DNA of 64,000 bases from Cyclobacteriaceae bacterium (lineage in GTDB: Bacteria > Bacteroidota > Bacteroidia > Cytophagales > Cyclobacteriaceae), in NCBI GenBank assembly GCA_028285685.1, contig JANQOR010000038.1, positions 124,001-188,000 of the forward strand, given 5' to 3'. Under the pieces are notes generated by a model that had not been told where the DNA came from, made no database searches, and was given only the letters and a program-made list of their open reading frames with translations. The translations under genes and the position numbers were made by a program. Shown here piece by piece: positions 28,860 through 36,989 of the stretch. Within the stretch, counting starts at the first letter, position 1; each line of letters starts with the position of its first letter.

Positions 28860-30542
28860 ATGTCAGACGAAAAGATCATCTTCTCGATGTCGGGGGTAAA
28901 CAAGATTTATCCTCCCCAAAAACAAGTACTTAAGAATATATATCTGTCTTTTTTCTACGGAGCGAAAATAGGCGTTCTTGGACTAAATGGGGCAGGTAAA
29001 TCTTCTTTGCTTCGAATAATTGCAGGTATAGATAAAGAATTTCAGGGTGATGTTGTGTTTTCTCCCGGATTTACCGTTGGAATGTTGGAACAGGAGCCTG
29101 AATTGGATCCTGACAAAACAGTGATTGAAGTGGTCAGGGAGGGAGCGAAGGAAGTCAATTCATTGCTGCAGGAGTACGAGGAAGTAAACGCGAAATTTAG
29201 TGATCCGGAGATTCTAGAGGATCCGGATAAAATGAACAAGCTCATTGAGCGCCAAGGCGAGATCCAGGAAAAGCTAGATGCCACCGGGGCCTGGGAGATC
29301 GATCATAAGTTGCAAAGGGCGATGGATGCACTCCGCACTCCACCGGAAGAGGCAATCATTAAGAACTTGTCCGGGGGAGAAAAACGTAGAGTGGCTCTAT
29401 GCAGGCTGCTGCTAGAACAACCGGATGTTCTTCTTCTTGATGAGCCCACCAACCATTTAGATGCTGAGTCGGTGCTGTGGTTGGAACAACATCTAAAGCA
29501 ATATGAGGGGACTGTAATAGCTGTTACGCACGATCGCTATTTTCTCGACAATGTAGCGGGTTGGATATTGGAGCTGGATCGAGGAGAGGGAATTCCCTGG
29601 AAGGGTAATTACTCCAGTTGGCTGGATCAAAAGCAAAAACGACTCGCTCAGGAAGAAAAACAGGAGTCAAAGCGACAAAAGACCTTGGAGCGTGAGTTGG
29701 AATGGGTAAGAATGAGCCCCAAAGGGAGGCAAGCAAAGGCCAAGGCTCGGATTAACGCATATGATAAACTATTAAGTCAGGAGGCGAAGGATAGAGAAAA
29801 AGATCTGGAAATATACATTCCACCCGGACCTCGACTGGGAGCTAAGGTGATCGAAGTAAATGGTGTGTCAAAGGCTTATGGAGAAAAGCTGCTTTTCGAA
29901 AATCTGACATTTAACCTGCCGCAGGGGGGTATTGTCGGTGTGATCGGTCCGAACGGAGCTGGAAAGTCAACGCTCTTCAAGTTAATTACCGACAAAGAAA
30001 AACCCGACAATGGAAGCTTTGAGGTTGGTGAAACGGTCGTCATGAGTTATGTCGATCAGGAGCATGATACGTTAGATCCAAACAAAACGGTCTACGATAC
30101 TATTTCGGAAGGCAATGAAATTATAGACCTGGGAGGTAAGGAAATGAATGCTCGAGCTTACGTGAGTAGATTCAATTTTACTGGTCCAGATCAAGGCAAG
30201 ACGGTCGATAAGCTTTCAGGCGGTGAACGTAATCGCGTCCACCTGGCTCTCACATTAAAAAGAGGAGCGAATTTGATTTTGCTTGATGAGCCAACAAATG
30301 ACTTAGATGTCAACACACTTCGAGCTCTGGAGGAAGCTCTTGAAAATTTTGGAGGATGCGCAGTGGTCATATCCCACGACCGCTGGTTTTTGGATCGTAT
30401 CGCTACTCACATACTTGCATTTGAGGGAGACTCGCAGGTGTATTGGTTCGAGGGAAATTTCTCTGACTACGAAGAAAATCGCAAGAAGCGATTAGGTGAT
30501 GAAGAGCCAACGAGAATCAAATACAAAAAACTAATGGCCTAA
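28860..30542 (+). CDS. ettA: Energy-dependent translational throttle protein EttA (ABC-F)
   Basis: Ribosome-associated ABC-F ATPase that gates the first elongation steps according to ADP/ATP. It has 560 residues with two ATPase domains: Walker A GLNGAGKSS near residue 41 and GPNGAGKST near residue 362. The signatures are NLSGGEKRRVALCRLLL and KLSGGERNRVHLALTL. Between them lies the basic arm/linker (SWLDQKQKRLAQEEKQESKR). Length and linker match EttA better than other ABC-F proteins. Confidence 0.93.
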   Translation: MSDEKIIFSMSGVNKIYPPQKQVLKNIYLSFFYGAKIGVLGLNGAGKSSLLRIIAGIDKEFQGDVVFSPGFTVGMLEQEPELDPDKTVIEVVREGAKEVNSLLQEYEEVNAKFSDPEILEDPDKMNKLIERQGEIQEKLDATGAWEIDHKLQRAMDALRTPPEEAIIKNLSGGEKRRVALCRLLLEQPDVLLLDEPTNHLDAESVLWLEQHLKQYEGTVIAVTHDRYFLDNVAGWILELDRGEGIPWKGNYSSWLDQKQKRLAQEEKQESKRQKTLERELEWVRMSPKGRQAKAKARINAYDKLLSQEAKDREKDLEIYIPPGPRLGAKVIEVNGVSKAYGEKLLFENLTFNLPQGGIVGVIGPNGAGKSTLFKLITDKEKPDNGSFEVGETVVMSYVDQEHDTLDPNKTVYDTISEGNEIIDLGGKEMNARAYVSRFNFTGPDQGKTVDKLSGGERNRVHLALTLKRGANLILLDEPTNDLDVNTLRALEEALENFGGCAVVISHDRWFLDRIATHILAFEGDSQVYWFEGNFSDYEENRKKRLGDEEPTRIKYKKLMA

Positions 30543-30570
30543 ACCCAATTACAAACTAAAACCTAACCTC

Positions 30571-31851
30571 ATGAAGAAACTGACATTTACTTTACTACTA
30601 GTCCTGATAACCTACCTCGCATCAGCTCAACGTACACTTATTCACGCTGGCACTCTCATTGATGGTGTCTCCAAAAAAGCTGTTAAGGAGCAAACAATAA
30701 TTGTAGAGGGAAAGAATATCATAGATATTGTTTCAGGTTATCAATCAGCCGACTCCGGTGAGAAGGTTGTTGACCTGAAGAATCATACGGTAATGCCTGG
30801 TTGGATCGACCTGCATGTTCATGTTGAAGGCGAGACAAGTCCTGATCGATATATAAAGGAGTTTACTCAGAATCCGGCAGATAAAGCCTTGTTTGCGACG
30901 GATATTGCAAAACGAACTCTTATGGCAGGGTTTACAACCGTTAGAGATGTTGGAGGTAGTGGAGTAAACGTATCTCTAAGGAATGCGATTGCGAGAGGAT
31001 ACGTGGTTGGCCCGCGAATATTTACAGCGGAAAAAGGTCTTGGAGTAACAGGAGGTCATGCCGATCCGACTAATGGTTACCGAGCAGATCTCATGGGTGA
31101 TCCTGGTCCAAAAGAAGGAGTTGTCAATGGCCTGGAAGATGCGCGGAAGGCCGTGCGTCAGCGTTACAAAAACGGAGCTGATCTTATTAAGATAACTGCG
31201 ACTGGTGGGGTCCTGAGTGTTGCAAAAGATGGATCCGGACCGCATTTCAAAGAGGACGAAATTGCAGAAATCGTTTCAACCGGTAAAGATTTTGGTTTCC
31301 ATGTAGCGGCACATGCGCATGGGGATGAGGGCATGCAGCGTGCAGTAAGAGCTGGTGTGAAAACCATAGAGCATGGAACCTACATGAGTGAAGAGACCAT
31401 GGATCTTATGATCAAAATGAATGCGTACTATGTGCCTACGATAACTGCCGGCATGGAAGTGGCAGAAAACGCCAAGAAACCGGGCTATTTTCCCGCTGTA
31501 GTGGCAGCAAAGGCTCGAGTCATTGGTCCACAAATCACAAGCACGTTCGCCAAAGCTTATAAGAAAGGTGTTCCCATTGCTTTTGGGACTGATGCAGCGG
31601 TCTTCAAGCATGGCGAAAATGCTCGAGAATTCGGGTATATGGTAGATGCAGGGATGCCGGCCATGGAGGCCATCATAAGTGCCACCTCCATCAATGCCAT
31701 GGTCTTGGAACAGTCCGATAAGTTTGGTAGCTTGAAGAGGGGGTTGTTTGCAGATATAGTAGCGGTTCCGGGTGATCCGTTAAGAGACATATCTGTTATG
31801 CGCAAGGTAAACTTCGTAATGAAGGAGGGCGTGGTGTACAGAAATGATTAG
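30571..31851 (+). CDS. Secreted amidohydrolase (prolidase-like)
   Basis: A 426-residue metal-dependent hydrolase with a Sec signal peptide (about 1-19, LASAQ). Metal motifs are in order: DLHVHVEG, a lysine likely to be carboxylated in ADLIKITATGG, AAHAHGDEG, EHGTYM, and FGTDAAV. The overall pattern resembles the imidazolonepropionase-like/Xaa-Pro dipeptidase branch of the amidohydrolase superfamily. The substrate is not certain. It lies 28 nt after ettA and may share its transcript. Confidence 0.87.
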   Translation: MKKLTFTLLLVLITYLASAQRTLIHAGTLIDGVSKKAVKEQTIIVEGKNIIDIVSGYQSADSGEKVVDLKNHTVMPGWIDLHVHVEGETSPDRYIKEFTQNPADKALFATDIAKRTLMAGFTTVRDVGGSGVNVSLRNAIARGYVVGPRIFTAEKGLGVTGGHADPTNGYRADLMGDPGPKEGVVNGLEDARKAVRQRYKNGADLIKITATGGVLSVAKDGSGPHFKEDEIAEIVSTGKDFGFHVAAHAHGDEGMQRAVRAGVKTIEHGTYMSEETMDLMIKMNAYYVPTITAGMEVAENAKKPGYFPAVVAAKARVIGPQITSTFAKAYKKGVPIAFGTDAAVFKHGENAREFGYMVDAGMPAMEAIISATSINAMVLEQSDKFGSLKRGLFADIVAVPGDPLRDISVMRKVNFVMKEGVVYRND

Positions 31852-31966
31852 AAGACAGATCAACTTTCCATTTTTTAACATCCTTTAACTAATTCTGGCA
31901 AGGATGTTGCCACTATGTGATTCATAAGGTTATAGATAGTGGTAGTTTGAGTTTTGGTTAGTTGGT

Positions 31967-31996
31967 ATCCCGTCCTATACGGACGGGATTTTTTTT
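31967..31996 (+). terminator. Intrinsic terminator after the amidohydrolase gene
   Basis: ATCCCGTCC / GGACGGGAT with loop TATAC and eight T residues. It lies 116 nt after the stop codon; the rest of the 215-nt gap holds nothing else recognisable. Confidence 0.9.
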
Positions 31997-32066
31997 GAAC
32001 TTAAAGTCTAAAAAACAACGTTAGATTCGTCAAGATGTATAACTTGAAGAAAAAAGAACCAGACGA

Positions 32067-33323
32067 TTGGAATCAGCAATTAGTACTAGTCGCGATGTTC
32101 TAGAGGCTTTTAAGCAGACTCGAGCTCAAACGGAATTTCTTTGCGAGACACTGGAAACGGAGGATTTCGTGGTTCAACCGATCGTCGATGTCAGTCCAAT
32201 CAAGTGGCATCTAGGCCATACGACCTGGTTTTTTGAAAATTTCATTCTTGTTCCTAATCTCAAGGGGTATCAACCTTTTCATCCGAAATTCAATTACATC
32301 TTTAACAGCTACTATGTAGCAGCTGGCGAACGGTGGACAAGAGCCAACAGAGGACAACTCACCCGTCCAACAGTTAAGGAAATATTCAGGTACCGACAAT
32401 ATGTGGAGGAGTATCTCATTGCCTTCATGGAAAAAGAGCAGATGCCTTCGGAGCTGCTCAGGATTGTGGAACTTGGTATTAACCATGAACAGCAGCACCA
32501 GGAGCTATTCCTATACGACATCAAAAGGATATTAGGGGATAACCCGCTGAATCCTGTCTACCGAATTTCCAGGAAAGTAAAGAGTGTTGTACCCTCGAAG
32601 GAATGGCTTGGGATTGAAGAAGGGTTGCATGAAATTGGACATGATGGTGACAGCTTTCATTTTGATAATGAGAAGGGTAAGCATCAGGTCTTCCTTCATT
32701 CTTTCGAAATTGAGTCTGGTCTTGTCACCAATGCCGAGTATATAGAATTCATGGAAGCCGACGGATATGATTCTTTTCAGTACTGGTTACATGAAGCATG
32801 GGATTGGGTCAAAAATGAGGGCATAAAAAAACCGAGGTATTGGGCTGAGGAAGAAGGGGAGTGGTGGCACTATACCTTGGGTGGATATGAGAAGGTGGAC
32901 CCGGACGATCCTGTTTCGCATGTCTCTTATTACGAAGCAGATGCGTTTGCTCGTTGGAAAAATTGCCGACTACCAACTGAGCAAGAATGGGAGGTAGCGT
33001 GCAAAAGATTTAGTCCTGAAATATGTAACACTTCGAACTTTGTAGAATCTAATGTGTTTAAGCCGATTCAATCTGAGGATTATGGGTTTTTTGGTAACCT
33101 ATGGGAGTGGACATCCAGTCCATATGTGGCCTATCCATTTTTTAAGGTTGCGGAGGGTGCTTTAGGAGAGTACAATGGGAAATTTATGGTAAATCAAATG
33201 GTCCTTAGGGGAGGTTCCTTTGGAACTCCACGAAACCACATTAGGGCAACATACAGAAATTTTTTTCACCCGCATCTGAGATGGCTATTTAGTGGGATCA
33301 GGTTAGCGAAGCATACAAAATGA
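32067..33323 (+). CDS. egtB: Ergothioneine biosynthesis sulfoxide synthase EgtB
   Basis: Non-heme iron enzyme that joins a thiol donor to trimethylhistidine with oxygen. It has 418 residues. The DinB-like N-terminal half carries iron-ligand histidines in WHLGHTTWFFE (His51) and NHEQQHQELFL; the C-terminal half is a formylglycine-generating-enzyme-like domain with LPTEQEWEVACKR and FGNLWEWTSSPY and the end GGSFGTPRNHIRATYRN. It starts at a TTG. It is followed directly by egtD. No egtC or egtE lies beside it, so the donor could be cysteine or gamma-glutamylcysteine. Confidence 0.9.
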   Translation: MESAISTSRDVLEAFKQTRAQTEFLCETLETEDFVVQPIVDVSPIKWHLGHTTWFFENFILVPNLKGYQPFHPKFNYIFNSYYVAAGERWTRANRGQLTRPTVKEIFRYRQYVEEYLIAFMEKEQMPSELLRIVELGINHEQQHQELFLYDIKRILGDNPLNPVYRISRKVKSVVPSKEWLGIEEGLHEIGHDGDSFHFDNEKGKHQVFLHSFEIESGLVTNAEYIEFMEADGYDSFQYWLHEAWDWVKNEGIKKPRYWAEEEGEWWHYTLGGYEKVDPDDPVSHVSYYEADAFARWKNCRLPTEQEWEVACKRFSPEICNTSNFVESNVFKPIQSEDYGFFGNLWEWTSSPYVAYPFFKVAEGALGEYNGKFMVNQMVLRGGSFGTPRNHIRATYRNFFHPHLRWLFSGIRLAKHTK

Positions 33324-34292
33324 ATGGACACTAATCATACGGAATCAGTTGTTGATTCGCTTTCGATTTTTGAAGAAGAAGTTCTTAAAGGGCTGCTGGC
33401 CACAAACAAAAGCTTACCGTCAAAATACTTCTATGATGCAAAAGGAGATGAGCTCTTTCAGCAGATCATGCACTTGGAGGAGTATTATTTGACAAATAAA
33501 GAACTTGAAATATTTACCAGCCACAAGCAAGGCATATTAGAGACGATATCTAATGGTGAACCCTTTCGGATTATAGAGCTAGGAGCGGGGGATGGGTTAA
33601 AGACAAAGATTTTACTCAAACATTTTATGGACTGCAGTGTGGATTTCACCTACACCCCAGTCGACATTTCTGGCAACGTTCTTGAAATCCTTGAGCGTTC
33701 CCTTTTCGAAGAACTTCCGGAGCTGAACATTGAATCCTATCAAGGAGATTACTTTGATGCCTTGTCAGAGATCTCATCACGACCTGAAAAGGACATCGTA
33801 TTTTTCCTAGGCTCCAATATTGGCAATTTTTCTCACGAAGAAGCTGTTTCCTTCCTGTCCAACCTCAGAGGGCATTTGAAGTCATCAGATATGCTTTTCA
33901 TGGGCGTCGATCTGAAGAAAGATCCTTCTGCAATACTCTCAGCATACAATGATTCAAAAGGAGTCACAAGGGAATTTAACCTCAACCTCCTGGATCGAAT
34001 CAATTCAGAATTGGATGCCGATTTCAATCGAGAGAACTTTATGCATTACCCGTACTATAATCCTCAGACGGGTGAATGTAGGAGTTATTTAATTAGTACG
34101 ATCGAACAGGATGTACACGTGGCAGGTGAGCTTGTGCATTTCAGAGCCTGGGAAGCAATTTTCATGGAAATTTCCAAGAAGTATGATGAAGTTCAGCTAA
34201 AGGAGTTGGCTGAGCAGACAGGCTTCCAGATCGTACGTTCATTTCAGGATGAGAAGAATTGGTTCTCAGATGTTGTCTGGGTGAATCCGTAG
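33324..34292 (+). CDS. egtD: L-histidine N-alpha-methyltransferase EgtD
   Basis: SAM-dependent enzyme that trimethylates histidine to hercynine, the first step of ergothioneine synthesis. It has 322 residues. It begins with the family block LPSKYFYDAKGDELFQQI, followed by the SAM loop IIELGAGDGLKTKILL and LGSNIGNF. Its ATG abuts the egtB stop codon (TGAATG). The egtB-egtD order suggests a two-gene ergothioneine operon. Confidence 0.92.
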   Translation: MDTNHTESVVDSLSIFEEEVLKGLLATNKSLPSKYFYDAKGDELFQQIMHLEEYYLTNKELEIFTSHKQGILETISNGEPFRIIELGAGDGLKTKILLKHFMDCSVDFTYTPVDISGNVLEILERSLFEELPELNIESYQGDYFDALSEISSRPEKDIVFFLGSNIGNFSHEEAVSFLSNLRGHLKSSDMLFMGVDLKKDPSAILSAYNDSKGVTREFNLNLLDRINSELDADFNRENFMHYPYYNPQTGECRSYLISTIEQDVHVAGELVHFRAWEAIFMEISKKYDEVQLKELAEQTGFQIVRSFQDEKNWFSDVVWVNP

Positions 34293-34308
34293 GATGTCGC
34301 CCGTGAAG

Positions 34309-34392
34309 TGCCCGAGGCGGGAGTCGAACCCGCACGCCCTAAAGGACACATGGCCCTCAACCATGCCTGTCTACCAGTTTCAGCACCCGGGC
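34309..34392 (-). tRNA. tRNA-Leu (anticodon GAG)
   Basis: An 84-nt class II tRNA on the minus strand. The acceptor GCCCGGG pairs with CTCGGGC (one G-T), the D arm is CTG/CAG, and the anticodon stem CATGG/CCATG holds the loop TTGAGGG. A long variable arm and the T arm GCGGG-TTCGACT-CCCGC follow. CCA is not encoded. Confidence 0.95.
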
Positions 34393-34428
34393 AGGTACTA
34401 ACAATGTCAATTACCATTGACCAATTTT

Positions 34429-34468
34429 GGCGCGTCTACCTCCCGATAGCTATCAGGACGCCACGTGC
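34429..34468 (-). repeat. GATAGCTATC palindrome inside a tRNA-Leu-like fragment
   Basis: CC(T)GATAGCTATC(G)GG on the minus strand (34457-34442) is a near-perfect 16-bp palindrome of a kind scattered in Bacteroidota intergenic DNA. It is flanked by GTGGCG and GGTAGACGCGC, the sequences on either side of GAATT in many tRNA-Leu 5' halves. This looks like a tRNA fragment with the palindrome in place of five bases. No other part of a tRNA is recognisable. Confidence 0.4.
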
Positions 34469-34523
34469 GCTGAGGGGCCACAAAAATAGTTGTTCATTAT
34501 GAAATATTGATCTGCGTAGAAAT

Positions 34524-34548
34524 AAAAAAGGCTCCAACTGGAGCCTTT
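34524..34548 (-). terminator. Terminator of the YqhA-like gene
   Basis: Minus-strand AAAGGCTCC / GGAGCCTTT with loop AGTT and a six-T run, 20 nt after the stop codon. Confidence 0.88.
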
Positions 34549-34567
34549 CTAGTATTTTAAATCTCAC

Positions 34568-35170
34568 TTAATGATGTTGTTGTTCTTCCTCACCTTCCCC
34601 TTCGTGATCGTCGTGATCTAGCTGAACGCCATGGTGACCATAACTGTGCGTGATTTTTTCTGTTTGAGCAAGAAGTAGTGCGGAGGTAATGAATACCATG
34701 TGAATGACAATTTCAATGACAATTCCCTCTTCACTGGTTTTTTCTACAGCTTCTCGGTAGTCAATGAATTTTTTCAAAAGCTGTACCCCGGAGATAGAGG
34801 CGAGTGAGGTGGCAAGCTTAATTTTCAATTGGCCGGCATCAAGATTCTCCAACCAAAGTGGCTTGTCGTCGTGCATGTCCACATCAATTCGGCTGGTGAA
34901 TATCGAGTACCCTCCTATTGTAACCATAACTACCAAGTTCATCACCATCGATATGTCCACAAGGCTCAGGATACCGAGCATCATTTCCGTTTCATGAAAG
35001 GATGCGGTATGGTTAATGATGTGGAGAAGTTCCTGGAAAAATTTATAGAGGTAAAAGAATGAAGCTATAATTAGTCCGGTGTACAAGGGGGCTTGTACCC
35101 ACCTACTCCAGAACATAAAGCCTTCGAAAAAGTTCTCGAACCTTTTCATTGGTGATAGTTGGTCGCTCAT
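34568..35170 (-). CDS. YqhA/UPF0114-family membrane protein
   Basis: A 200-residue inner membrane protein with three or four hydrophobic segments (about 30-50, 65-90, 120-135, 145-165). The central block SRIDVDMHDDKPLWLENLDAG and SLASISGVQLLKKFID matches the UPF0114/YqhA family. Function is unknown. The C-terminal 20 residues are an unusual His/Asp/Glu-rich tail (GVQLDHDDHEGEGEEEQQHH) that could bind metal. Confidence 0.85.
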   Translation of the reverse strand: MSDQLSPMKRFENFFEGFMFWSRWVQAPLYTGLIIASFFYLYKFFQELLHIINHTASFHETEMMLGILSLVDISMVMNLVVMVTIGGYSIFTSRIDVDMHDDKPLWLENLDAGQLKIKLATSLASISGVQLLKKFIDYREAVEKTSEEGIVIEIVIHMVFITSALLLAQTEKITHSYGHHGVQLDHDDHEGEGEEEQQHH

Positions 35171-35256
35171 ACTCGTTTAAGTCAAATTACAATCTAAGAA
35201 TCAGACCTGAAATATAGGATATTTTCAGATTCCAATTAGGAATTGGCAAAAATAAG

Positions 35257-35646
35257 CTAATCGTCAAATACTACCACCGTACGAGCCAGATAATCATGCA
35301 ACCCTTTGCTTCTCTCGTTGAAAATGATGAATACGAACCCGGCGAAGAAAAGAAGCAAAGAAAAAATCTTCAGGAAGTTCCTGAGAATAATTCTTAGCGT
35401 CGATTTCTCGTCCTCGACCTCCACGTGAATTTTCGCAATACGCTTACCAGGTGTGGCCTGCCAGTTCGTGAGTTCAAAGCCGATGTGGTAGCCAAAGTAG
35501 ATTAGCGAAAAAATCAACCAATCAAACCCTGCTTTGGGAAATAGAAATGTAGATCCAAACATCAGTGCGAAGATCGGGAGTAGGTCAATGTTGTGGGCAA
35601 GTAGTCGTTGCGAGAAACCGGCGTACTTAATCTCTTTTTCCTCCAT
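35257..35646 (-). CDS. RDD-family membrane protein
   Basis: A 129-residue protein with the RDD pattern: FSQRLLAHNIDLLPIF near the start, TPGKRIAKIHVEVED after the second membrane segment, and RSKGLHDYLARTVVV at the end. The chosen ATG (35646) gives a normal N-terminus; the same frame runs on into the tRNA region, where it is not coding. The role is unknown. Confidence 0.82.
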   Translation of the reverse strand: MEEKEIKYAGFSQRLLAHNIDLLPIFALMFGSTFLFPKAGFDWLIFSLIYFGYHIGFELTNWQATPGKRIAKIHVEVEDEKSTLRIILRNFLKIFSLLLFFAGFVFIIFNERSKGLHDYLARTVVVFDD

Positions 35647-35703
35647 AAATAGATGGATCAAATATAAGCTCCTGTTGCAATCTATTTTCCGATTAGATAC
35701 TTT

Positions 35704-35735
35704 TGCCTGCCTCCGCCAAGGCTCCGGCAGGCGGT
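35704..35735. repeat. GC-rich palindromic intergenic repeat
   Basis: GCCTGCC (35705-35711) pairs with GGCAGGC (35726-35732), with CC-AA-GG pairing inside the loop. The sequence is markedly richer in GC than its surroundings and resembles the REP-like CCTGCC/GGCAGG repeats common in Bacteroidota genomes. It lies 24 nt before a tRNA-Leu gene. Confidence 0.6.
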
Positions 35736-35759
35736 GCCTGTTTTCTTGGTTTAGAAAAT

Positions 35760-35841
35760 GCCAAAGTGGCGGAATTGGTAGACGCGCACGACTCAAACTC
35801 GTGTTCCTTCGGGAGTGAGGGTTCGACTCCCTCCTTTGGTA
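35760..35841 (+). tRNA. tRNA-Leu (anticodon CAA)
   Basis: An 82-nt class II tRNA. The acceptor GCCAAAG pairs with CTTTGGT (G-T at the first pair), the anticodon stem CACGA/TCGTG holds loop CTCAAAC, a variable arm follows, and the T arm is GAGGG-TTCGACT-CCCTC. CCA is not encoded. Confidence 0.96.
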
Positions 35842-35843
35842 CA

Positions 35844-35893
35844 AAAGCCTCTGATATTTCGGGGGCTTTATTTTTTCCAACGTTTGGAAAAAA
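35844..35893 (+). terminator. Terminator of the tRNA-Leu(CAA) gene, overlapping a second hairpin
   Basis: AAAGCCTC / GGGGCTTT stem (two G-T pairs) followed by a T tract at 35871-35876. The same T tract forms the 5' arm of a second perfect 10-bp hairpin, TTTTTTCCAA / TTGGAAAAAA with loop CGT. Confidence 0.7.
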
Positions 35894-36252
35894 CACCTCA
35901 CCAATGCAAAAGAGTAGACTTGGCCGAAAGTTTCCGGTGTTATAACCAACAATTAAACGAGGAGAAGTGATGCCAGGATTGCGAGCAATCGCCAGTCGAT
36001 GCGAAATTTGAATCCGAACACACGCCTCCATAGGAATCTTATCTCCATTGGAGTACAACTTTTTAAAGTTTAACATGTGTTCCGAATTTCCCGGGCCTTT
36101 TAGAGATTTTCGAAACAAGATGGTTGTTACCGGCCCTTGTTTTGAAATGGAGTTGGTTTGAGTGTTTGCACGTCTAGGATATGTTTTACGAATCGCCATA
36201 AGGAAAGTTCAGCAACGATGAGCATGAATGGAGAAGTTTCAGGACAGTTTGC
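35894..36252. other. Gene-poor stretch after the tRNA
   Basis: About 360 nt with no convincing gene, promoter or RNA. A minus-strand reading frame here (36199 downwards) continues antisense through the tRNA and lacks any recognisable family, so I do not call it. A weak AAACAAG/CTTGTTT inverted pair near 36115-36145 is the only structure seen. Confidence 0.5.
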
Positions 36253-36930
36253 TTAGCAATCAGGAGGGCAGAGTCCAAAGAAGTCTCGGATTGGATTAAG
36301 GGGATTGCCGCTCCATTCAGGAGACGATAAGCCCACCACGACCATAATCAATGCGAAAACTAGGGGAAAGATCTGGATCGCAAACTCTTCCCGAATTATG
36401 ATGTAACTGAAAAGCGTAGTCCTTAGGTATTTAAAATACCCAAATCCAGTGGTCGTGAATGACCATGGACTCTTTCTTTCATTGTAAGGACGTTGACCCT
36501 TGACAGTGATCGAACCCTCATTCCAAATCGCTTTGATTTGGTGATCATGGAATTGCAGATCGACACCACCTTTGAAATTTACATCGTCCTGACTACACTC
36601 GTTGAGTTGTGCCGTATGGGCTATTATATCCTGTTTAGCTCGCTCACGTATTTTTTCTATGTTTCGTTGGAAGAAGAAGTTACGTGATCCACTAGTAAAT
36701 TCACTCCATTTTCTTCCAAACTTGTGAAGGTATCGCCACAAATAGTATAAAAAAGCAACCCAGAGCCCAATGTAGATAAGACGTGAGGAGGCCTCCATTT
36801 TAACGTTAAGTATGGTCAAAGTGTCCAAAGCTGGATTACTCAATGCAAGTGCAAATAGTAGGATGCTTATAAGGAAGAAATTCTTACGAATTGAAATGAA
36901 CGTCTGGTCATCGGCAAAGTCTGTTCCCAT
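36253..36930 (-). CDS. Membrane protein of unknown function
   Basis: A 225-residue protein with hydrophobic segments at about 17-35, 51-68 and 185-205. A soluble domain (about 75-175) contains a basic, aromatic stretch and a predicted beta-rich part. It ends with GLCPPDC. No family is recognised. It diverges from the HEPN-like gene. Confidence 0.65.
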   Translation of the reverse strand: MGTDFADDQTFISIRKNFFLISILLFALALSNPALDTLTILNVKMEASSRLIYIGLWVAFLYYLWRYLHKFGRKWSEFTSGSRNFFFQRNIEKIRERAKQDIIAHTAQLNECSQDDVNFKGGVDLQFHDHQIKAIWNEGSITVKGQRPYNERKSPWSFTTTGFGYFKYLRTTLFSYIIIREEFAIQIFPLVFALIMVVVGLSSPEWSGNPLNPIRDFFGLCPPDC

Positions 36931-36989
36931 AATTGAAACCGTTTTTTGCTAAGGTAGAAAGACAATCTTTTGCGATCTTTGAAATTATC

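Noticed and set aside
34308-34502. A 64-codon plus-strand frame
   Set aside because: Antisense to tRNA-Leu(GAG).
35647-35952. N-terminal extension of the RDD protein frame
   Set aside because: It runs through the palindromic repeat and tRNA; the ATG at 35646 gives a normal RDD N-terminus.
35693-36199. A 168-codon minus-strand reading frame
   Set aside because: Its last third is antisense to tRNA-Leu(CAA) and its sequence there is the usual translation of a tRNA complement; the rest matches no family.
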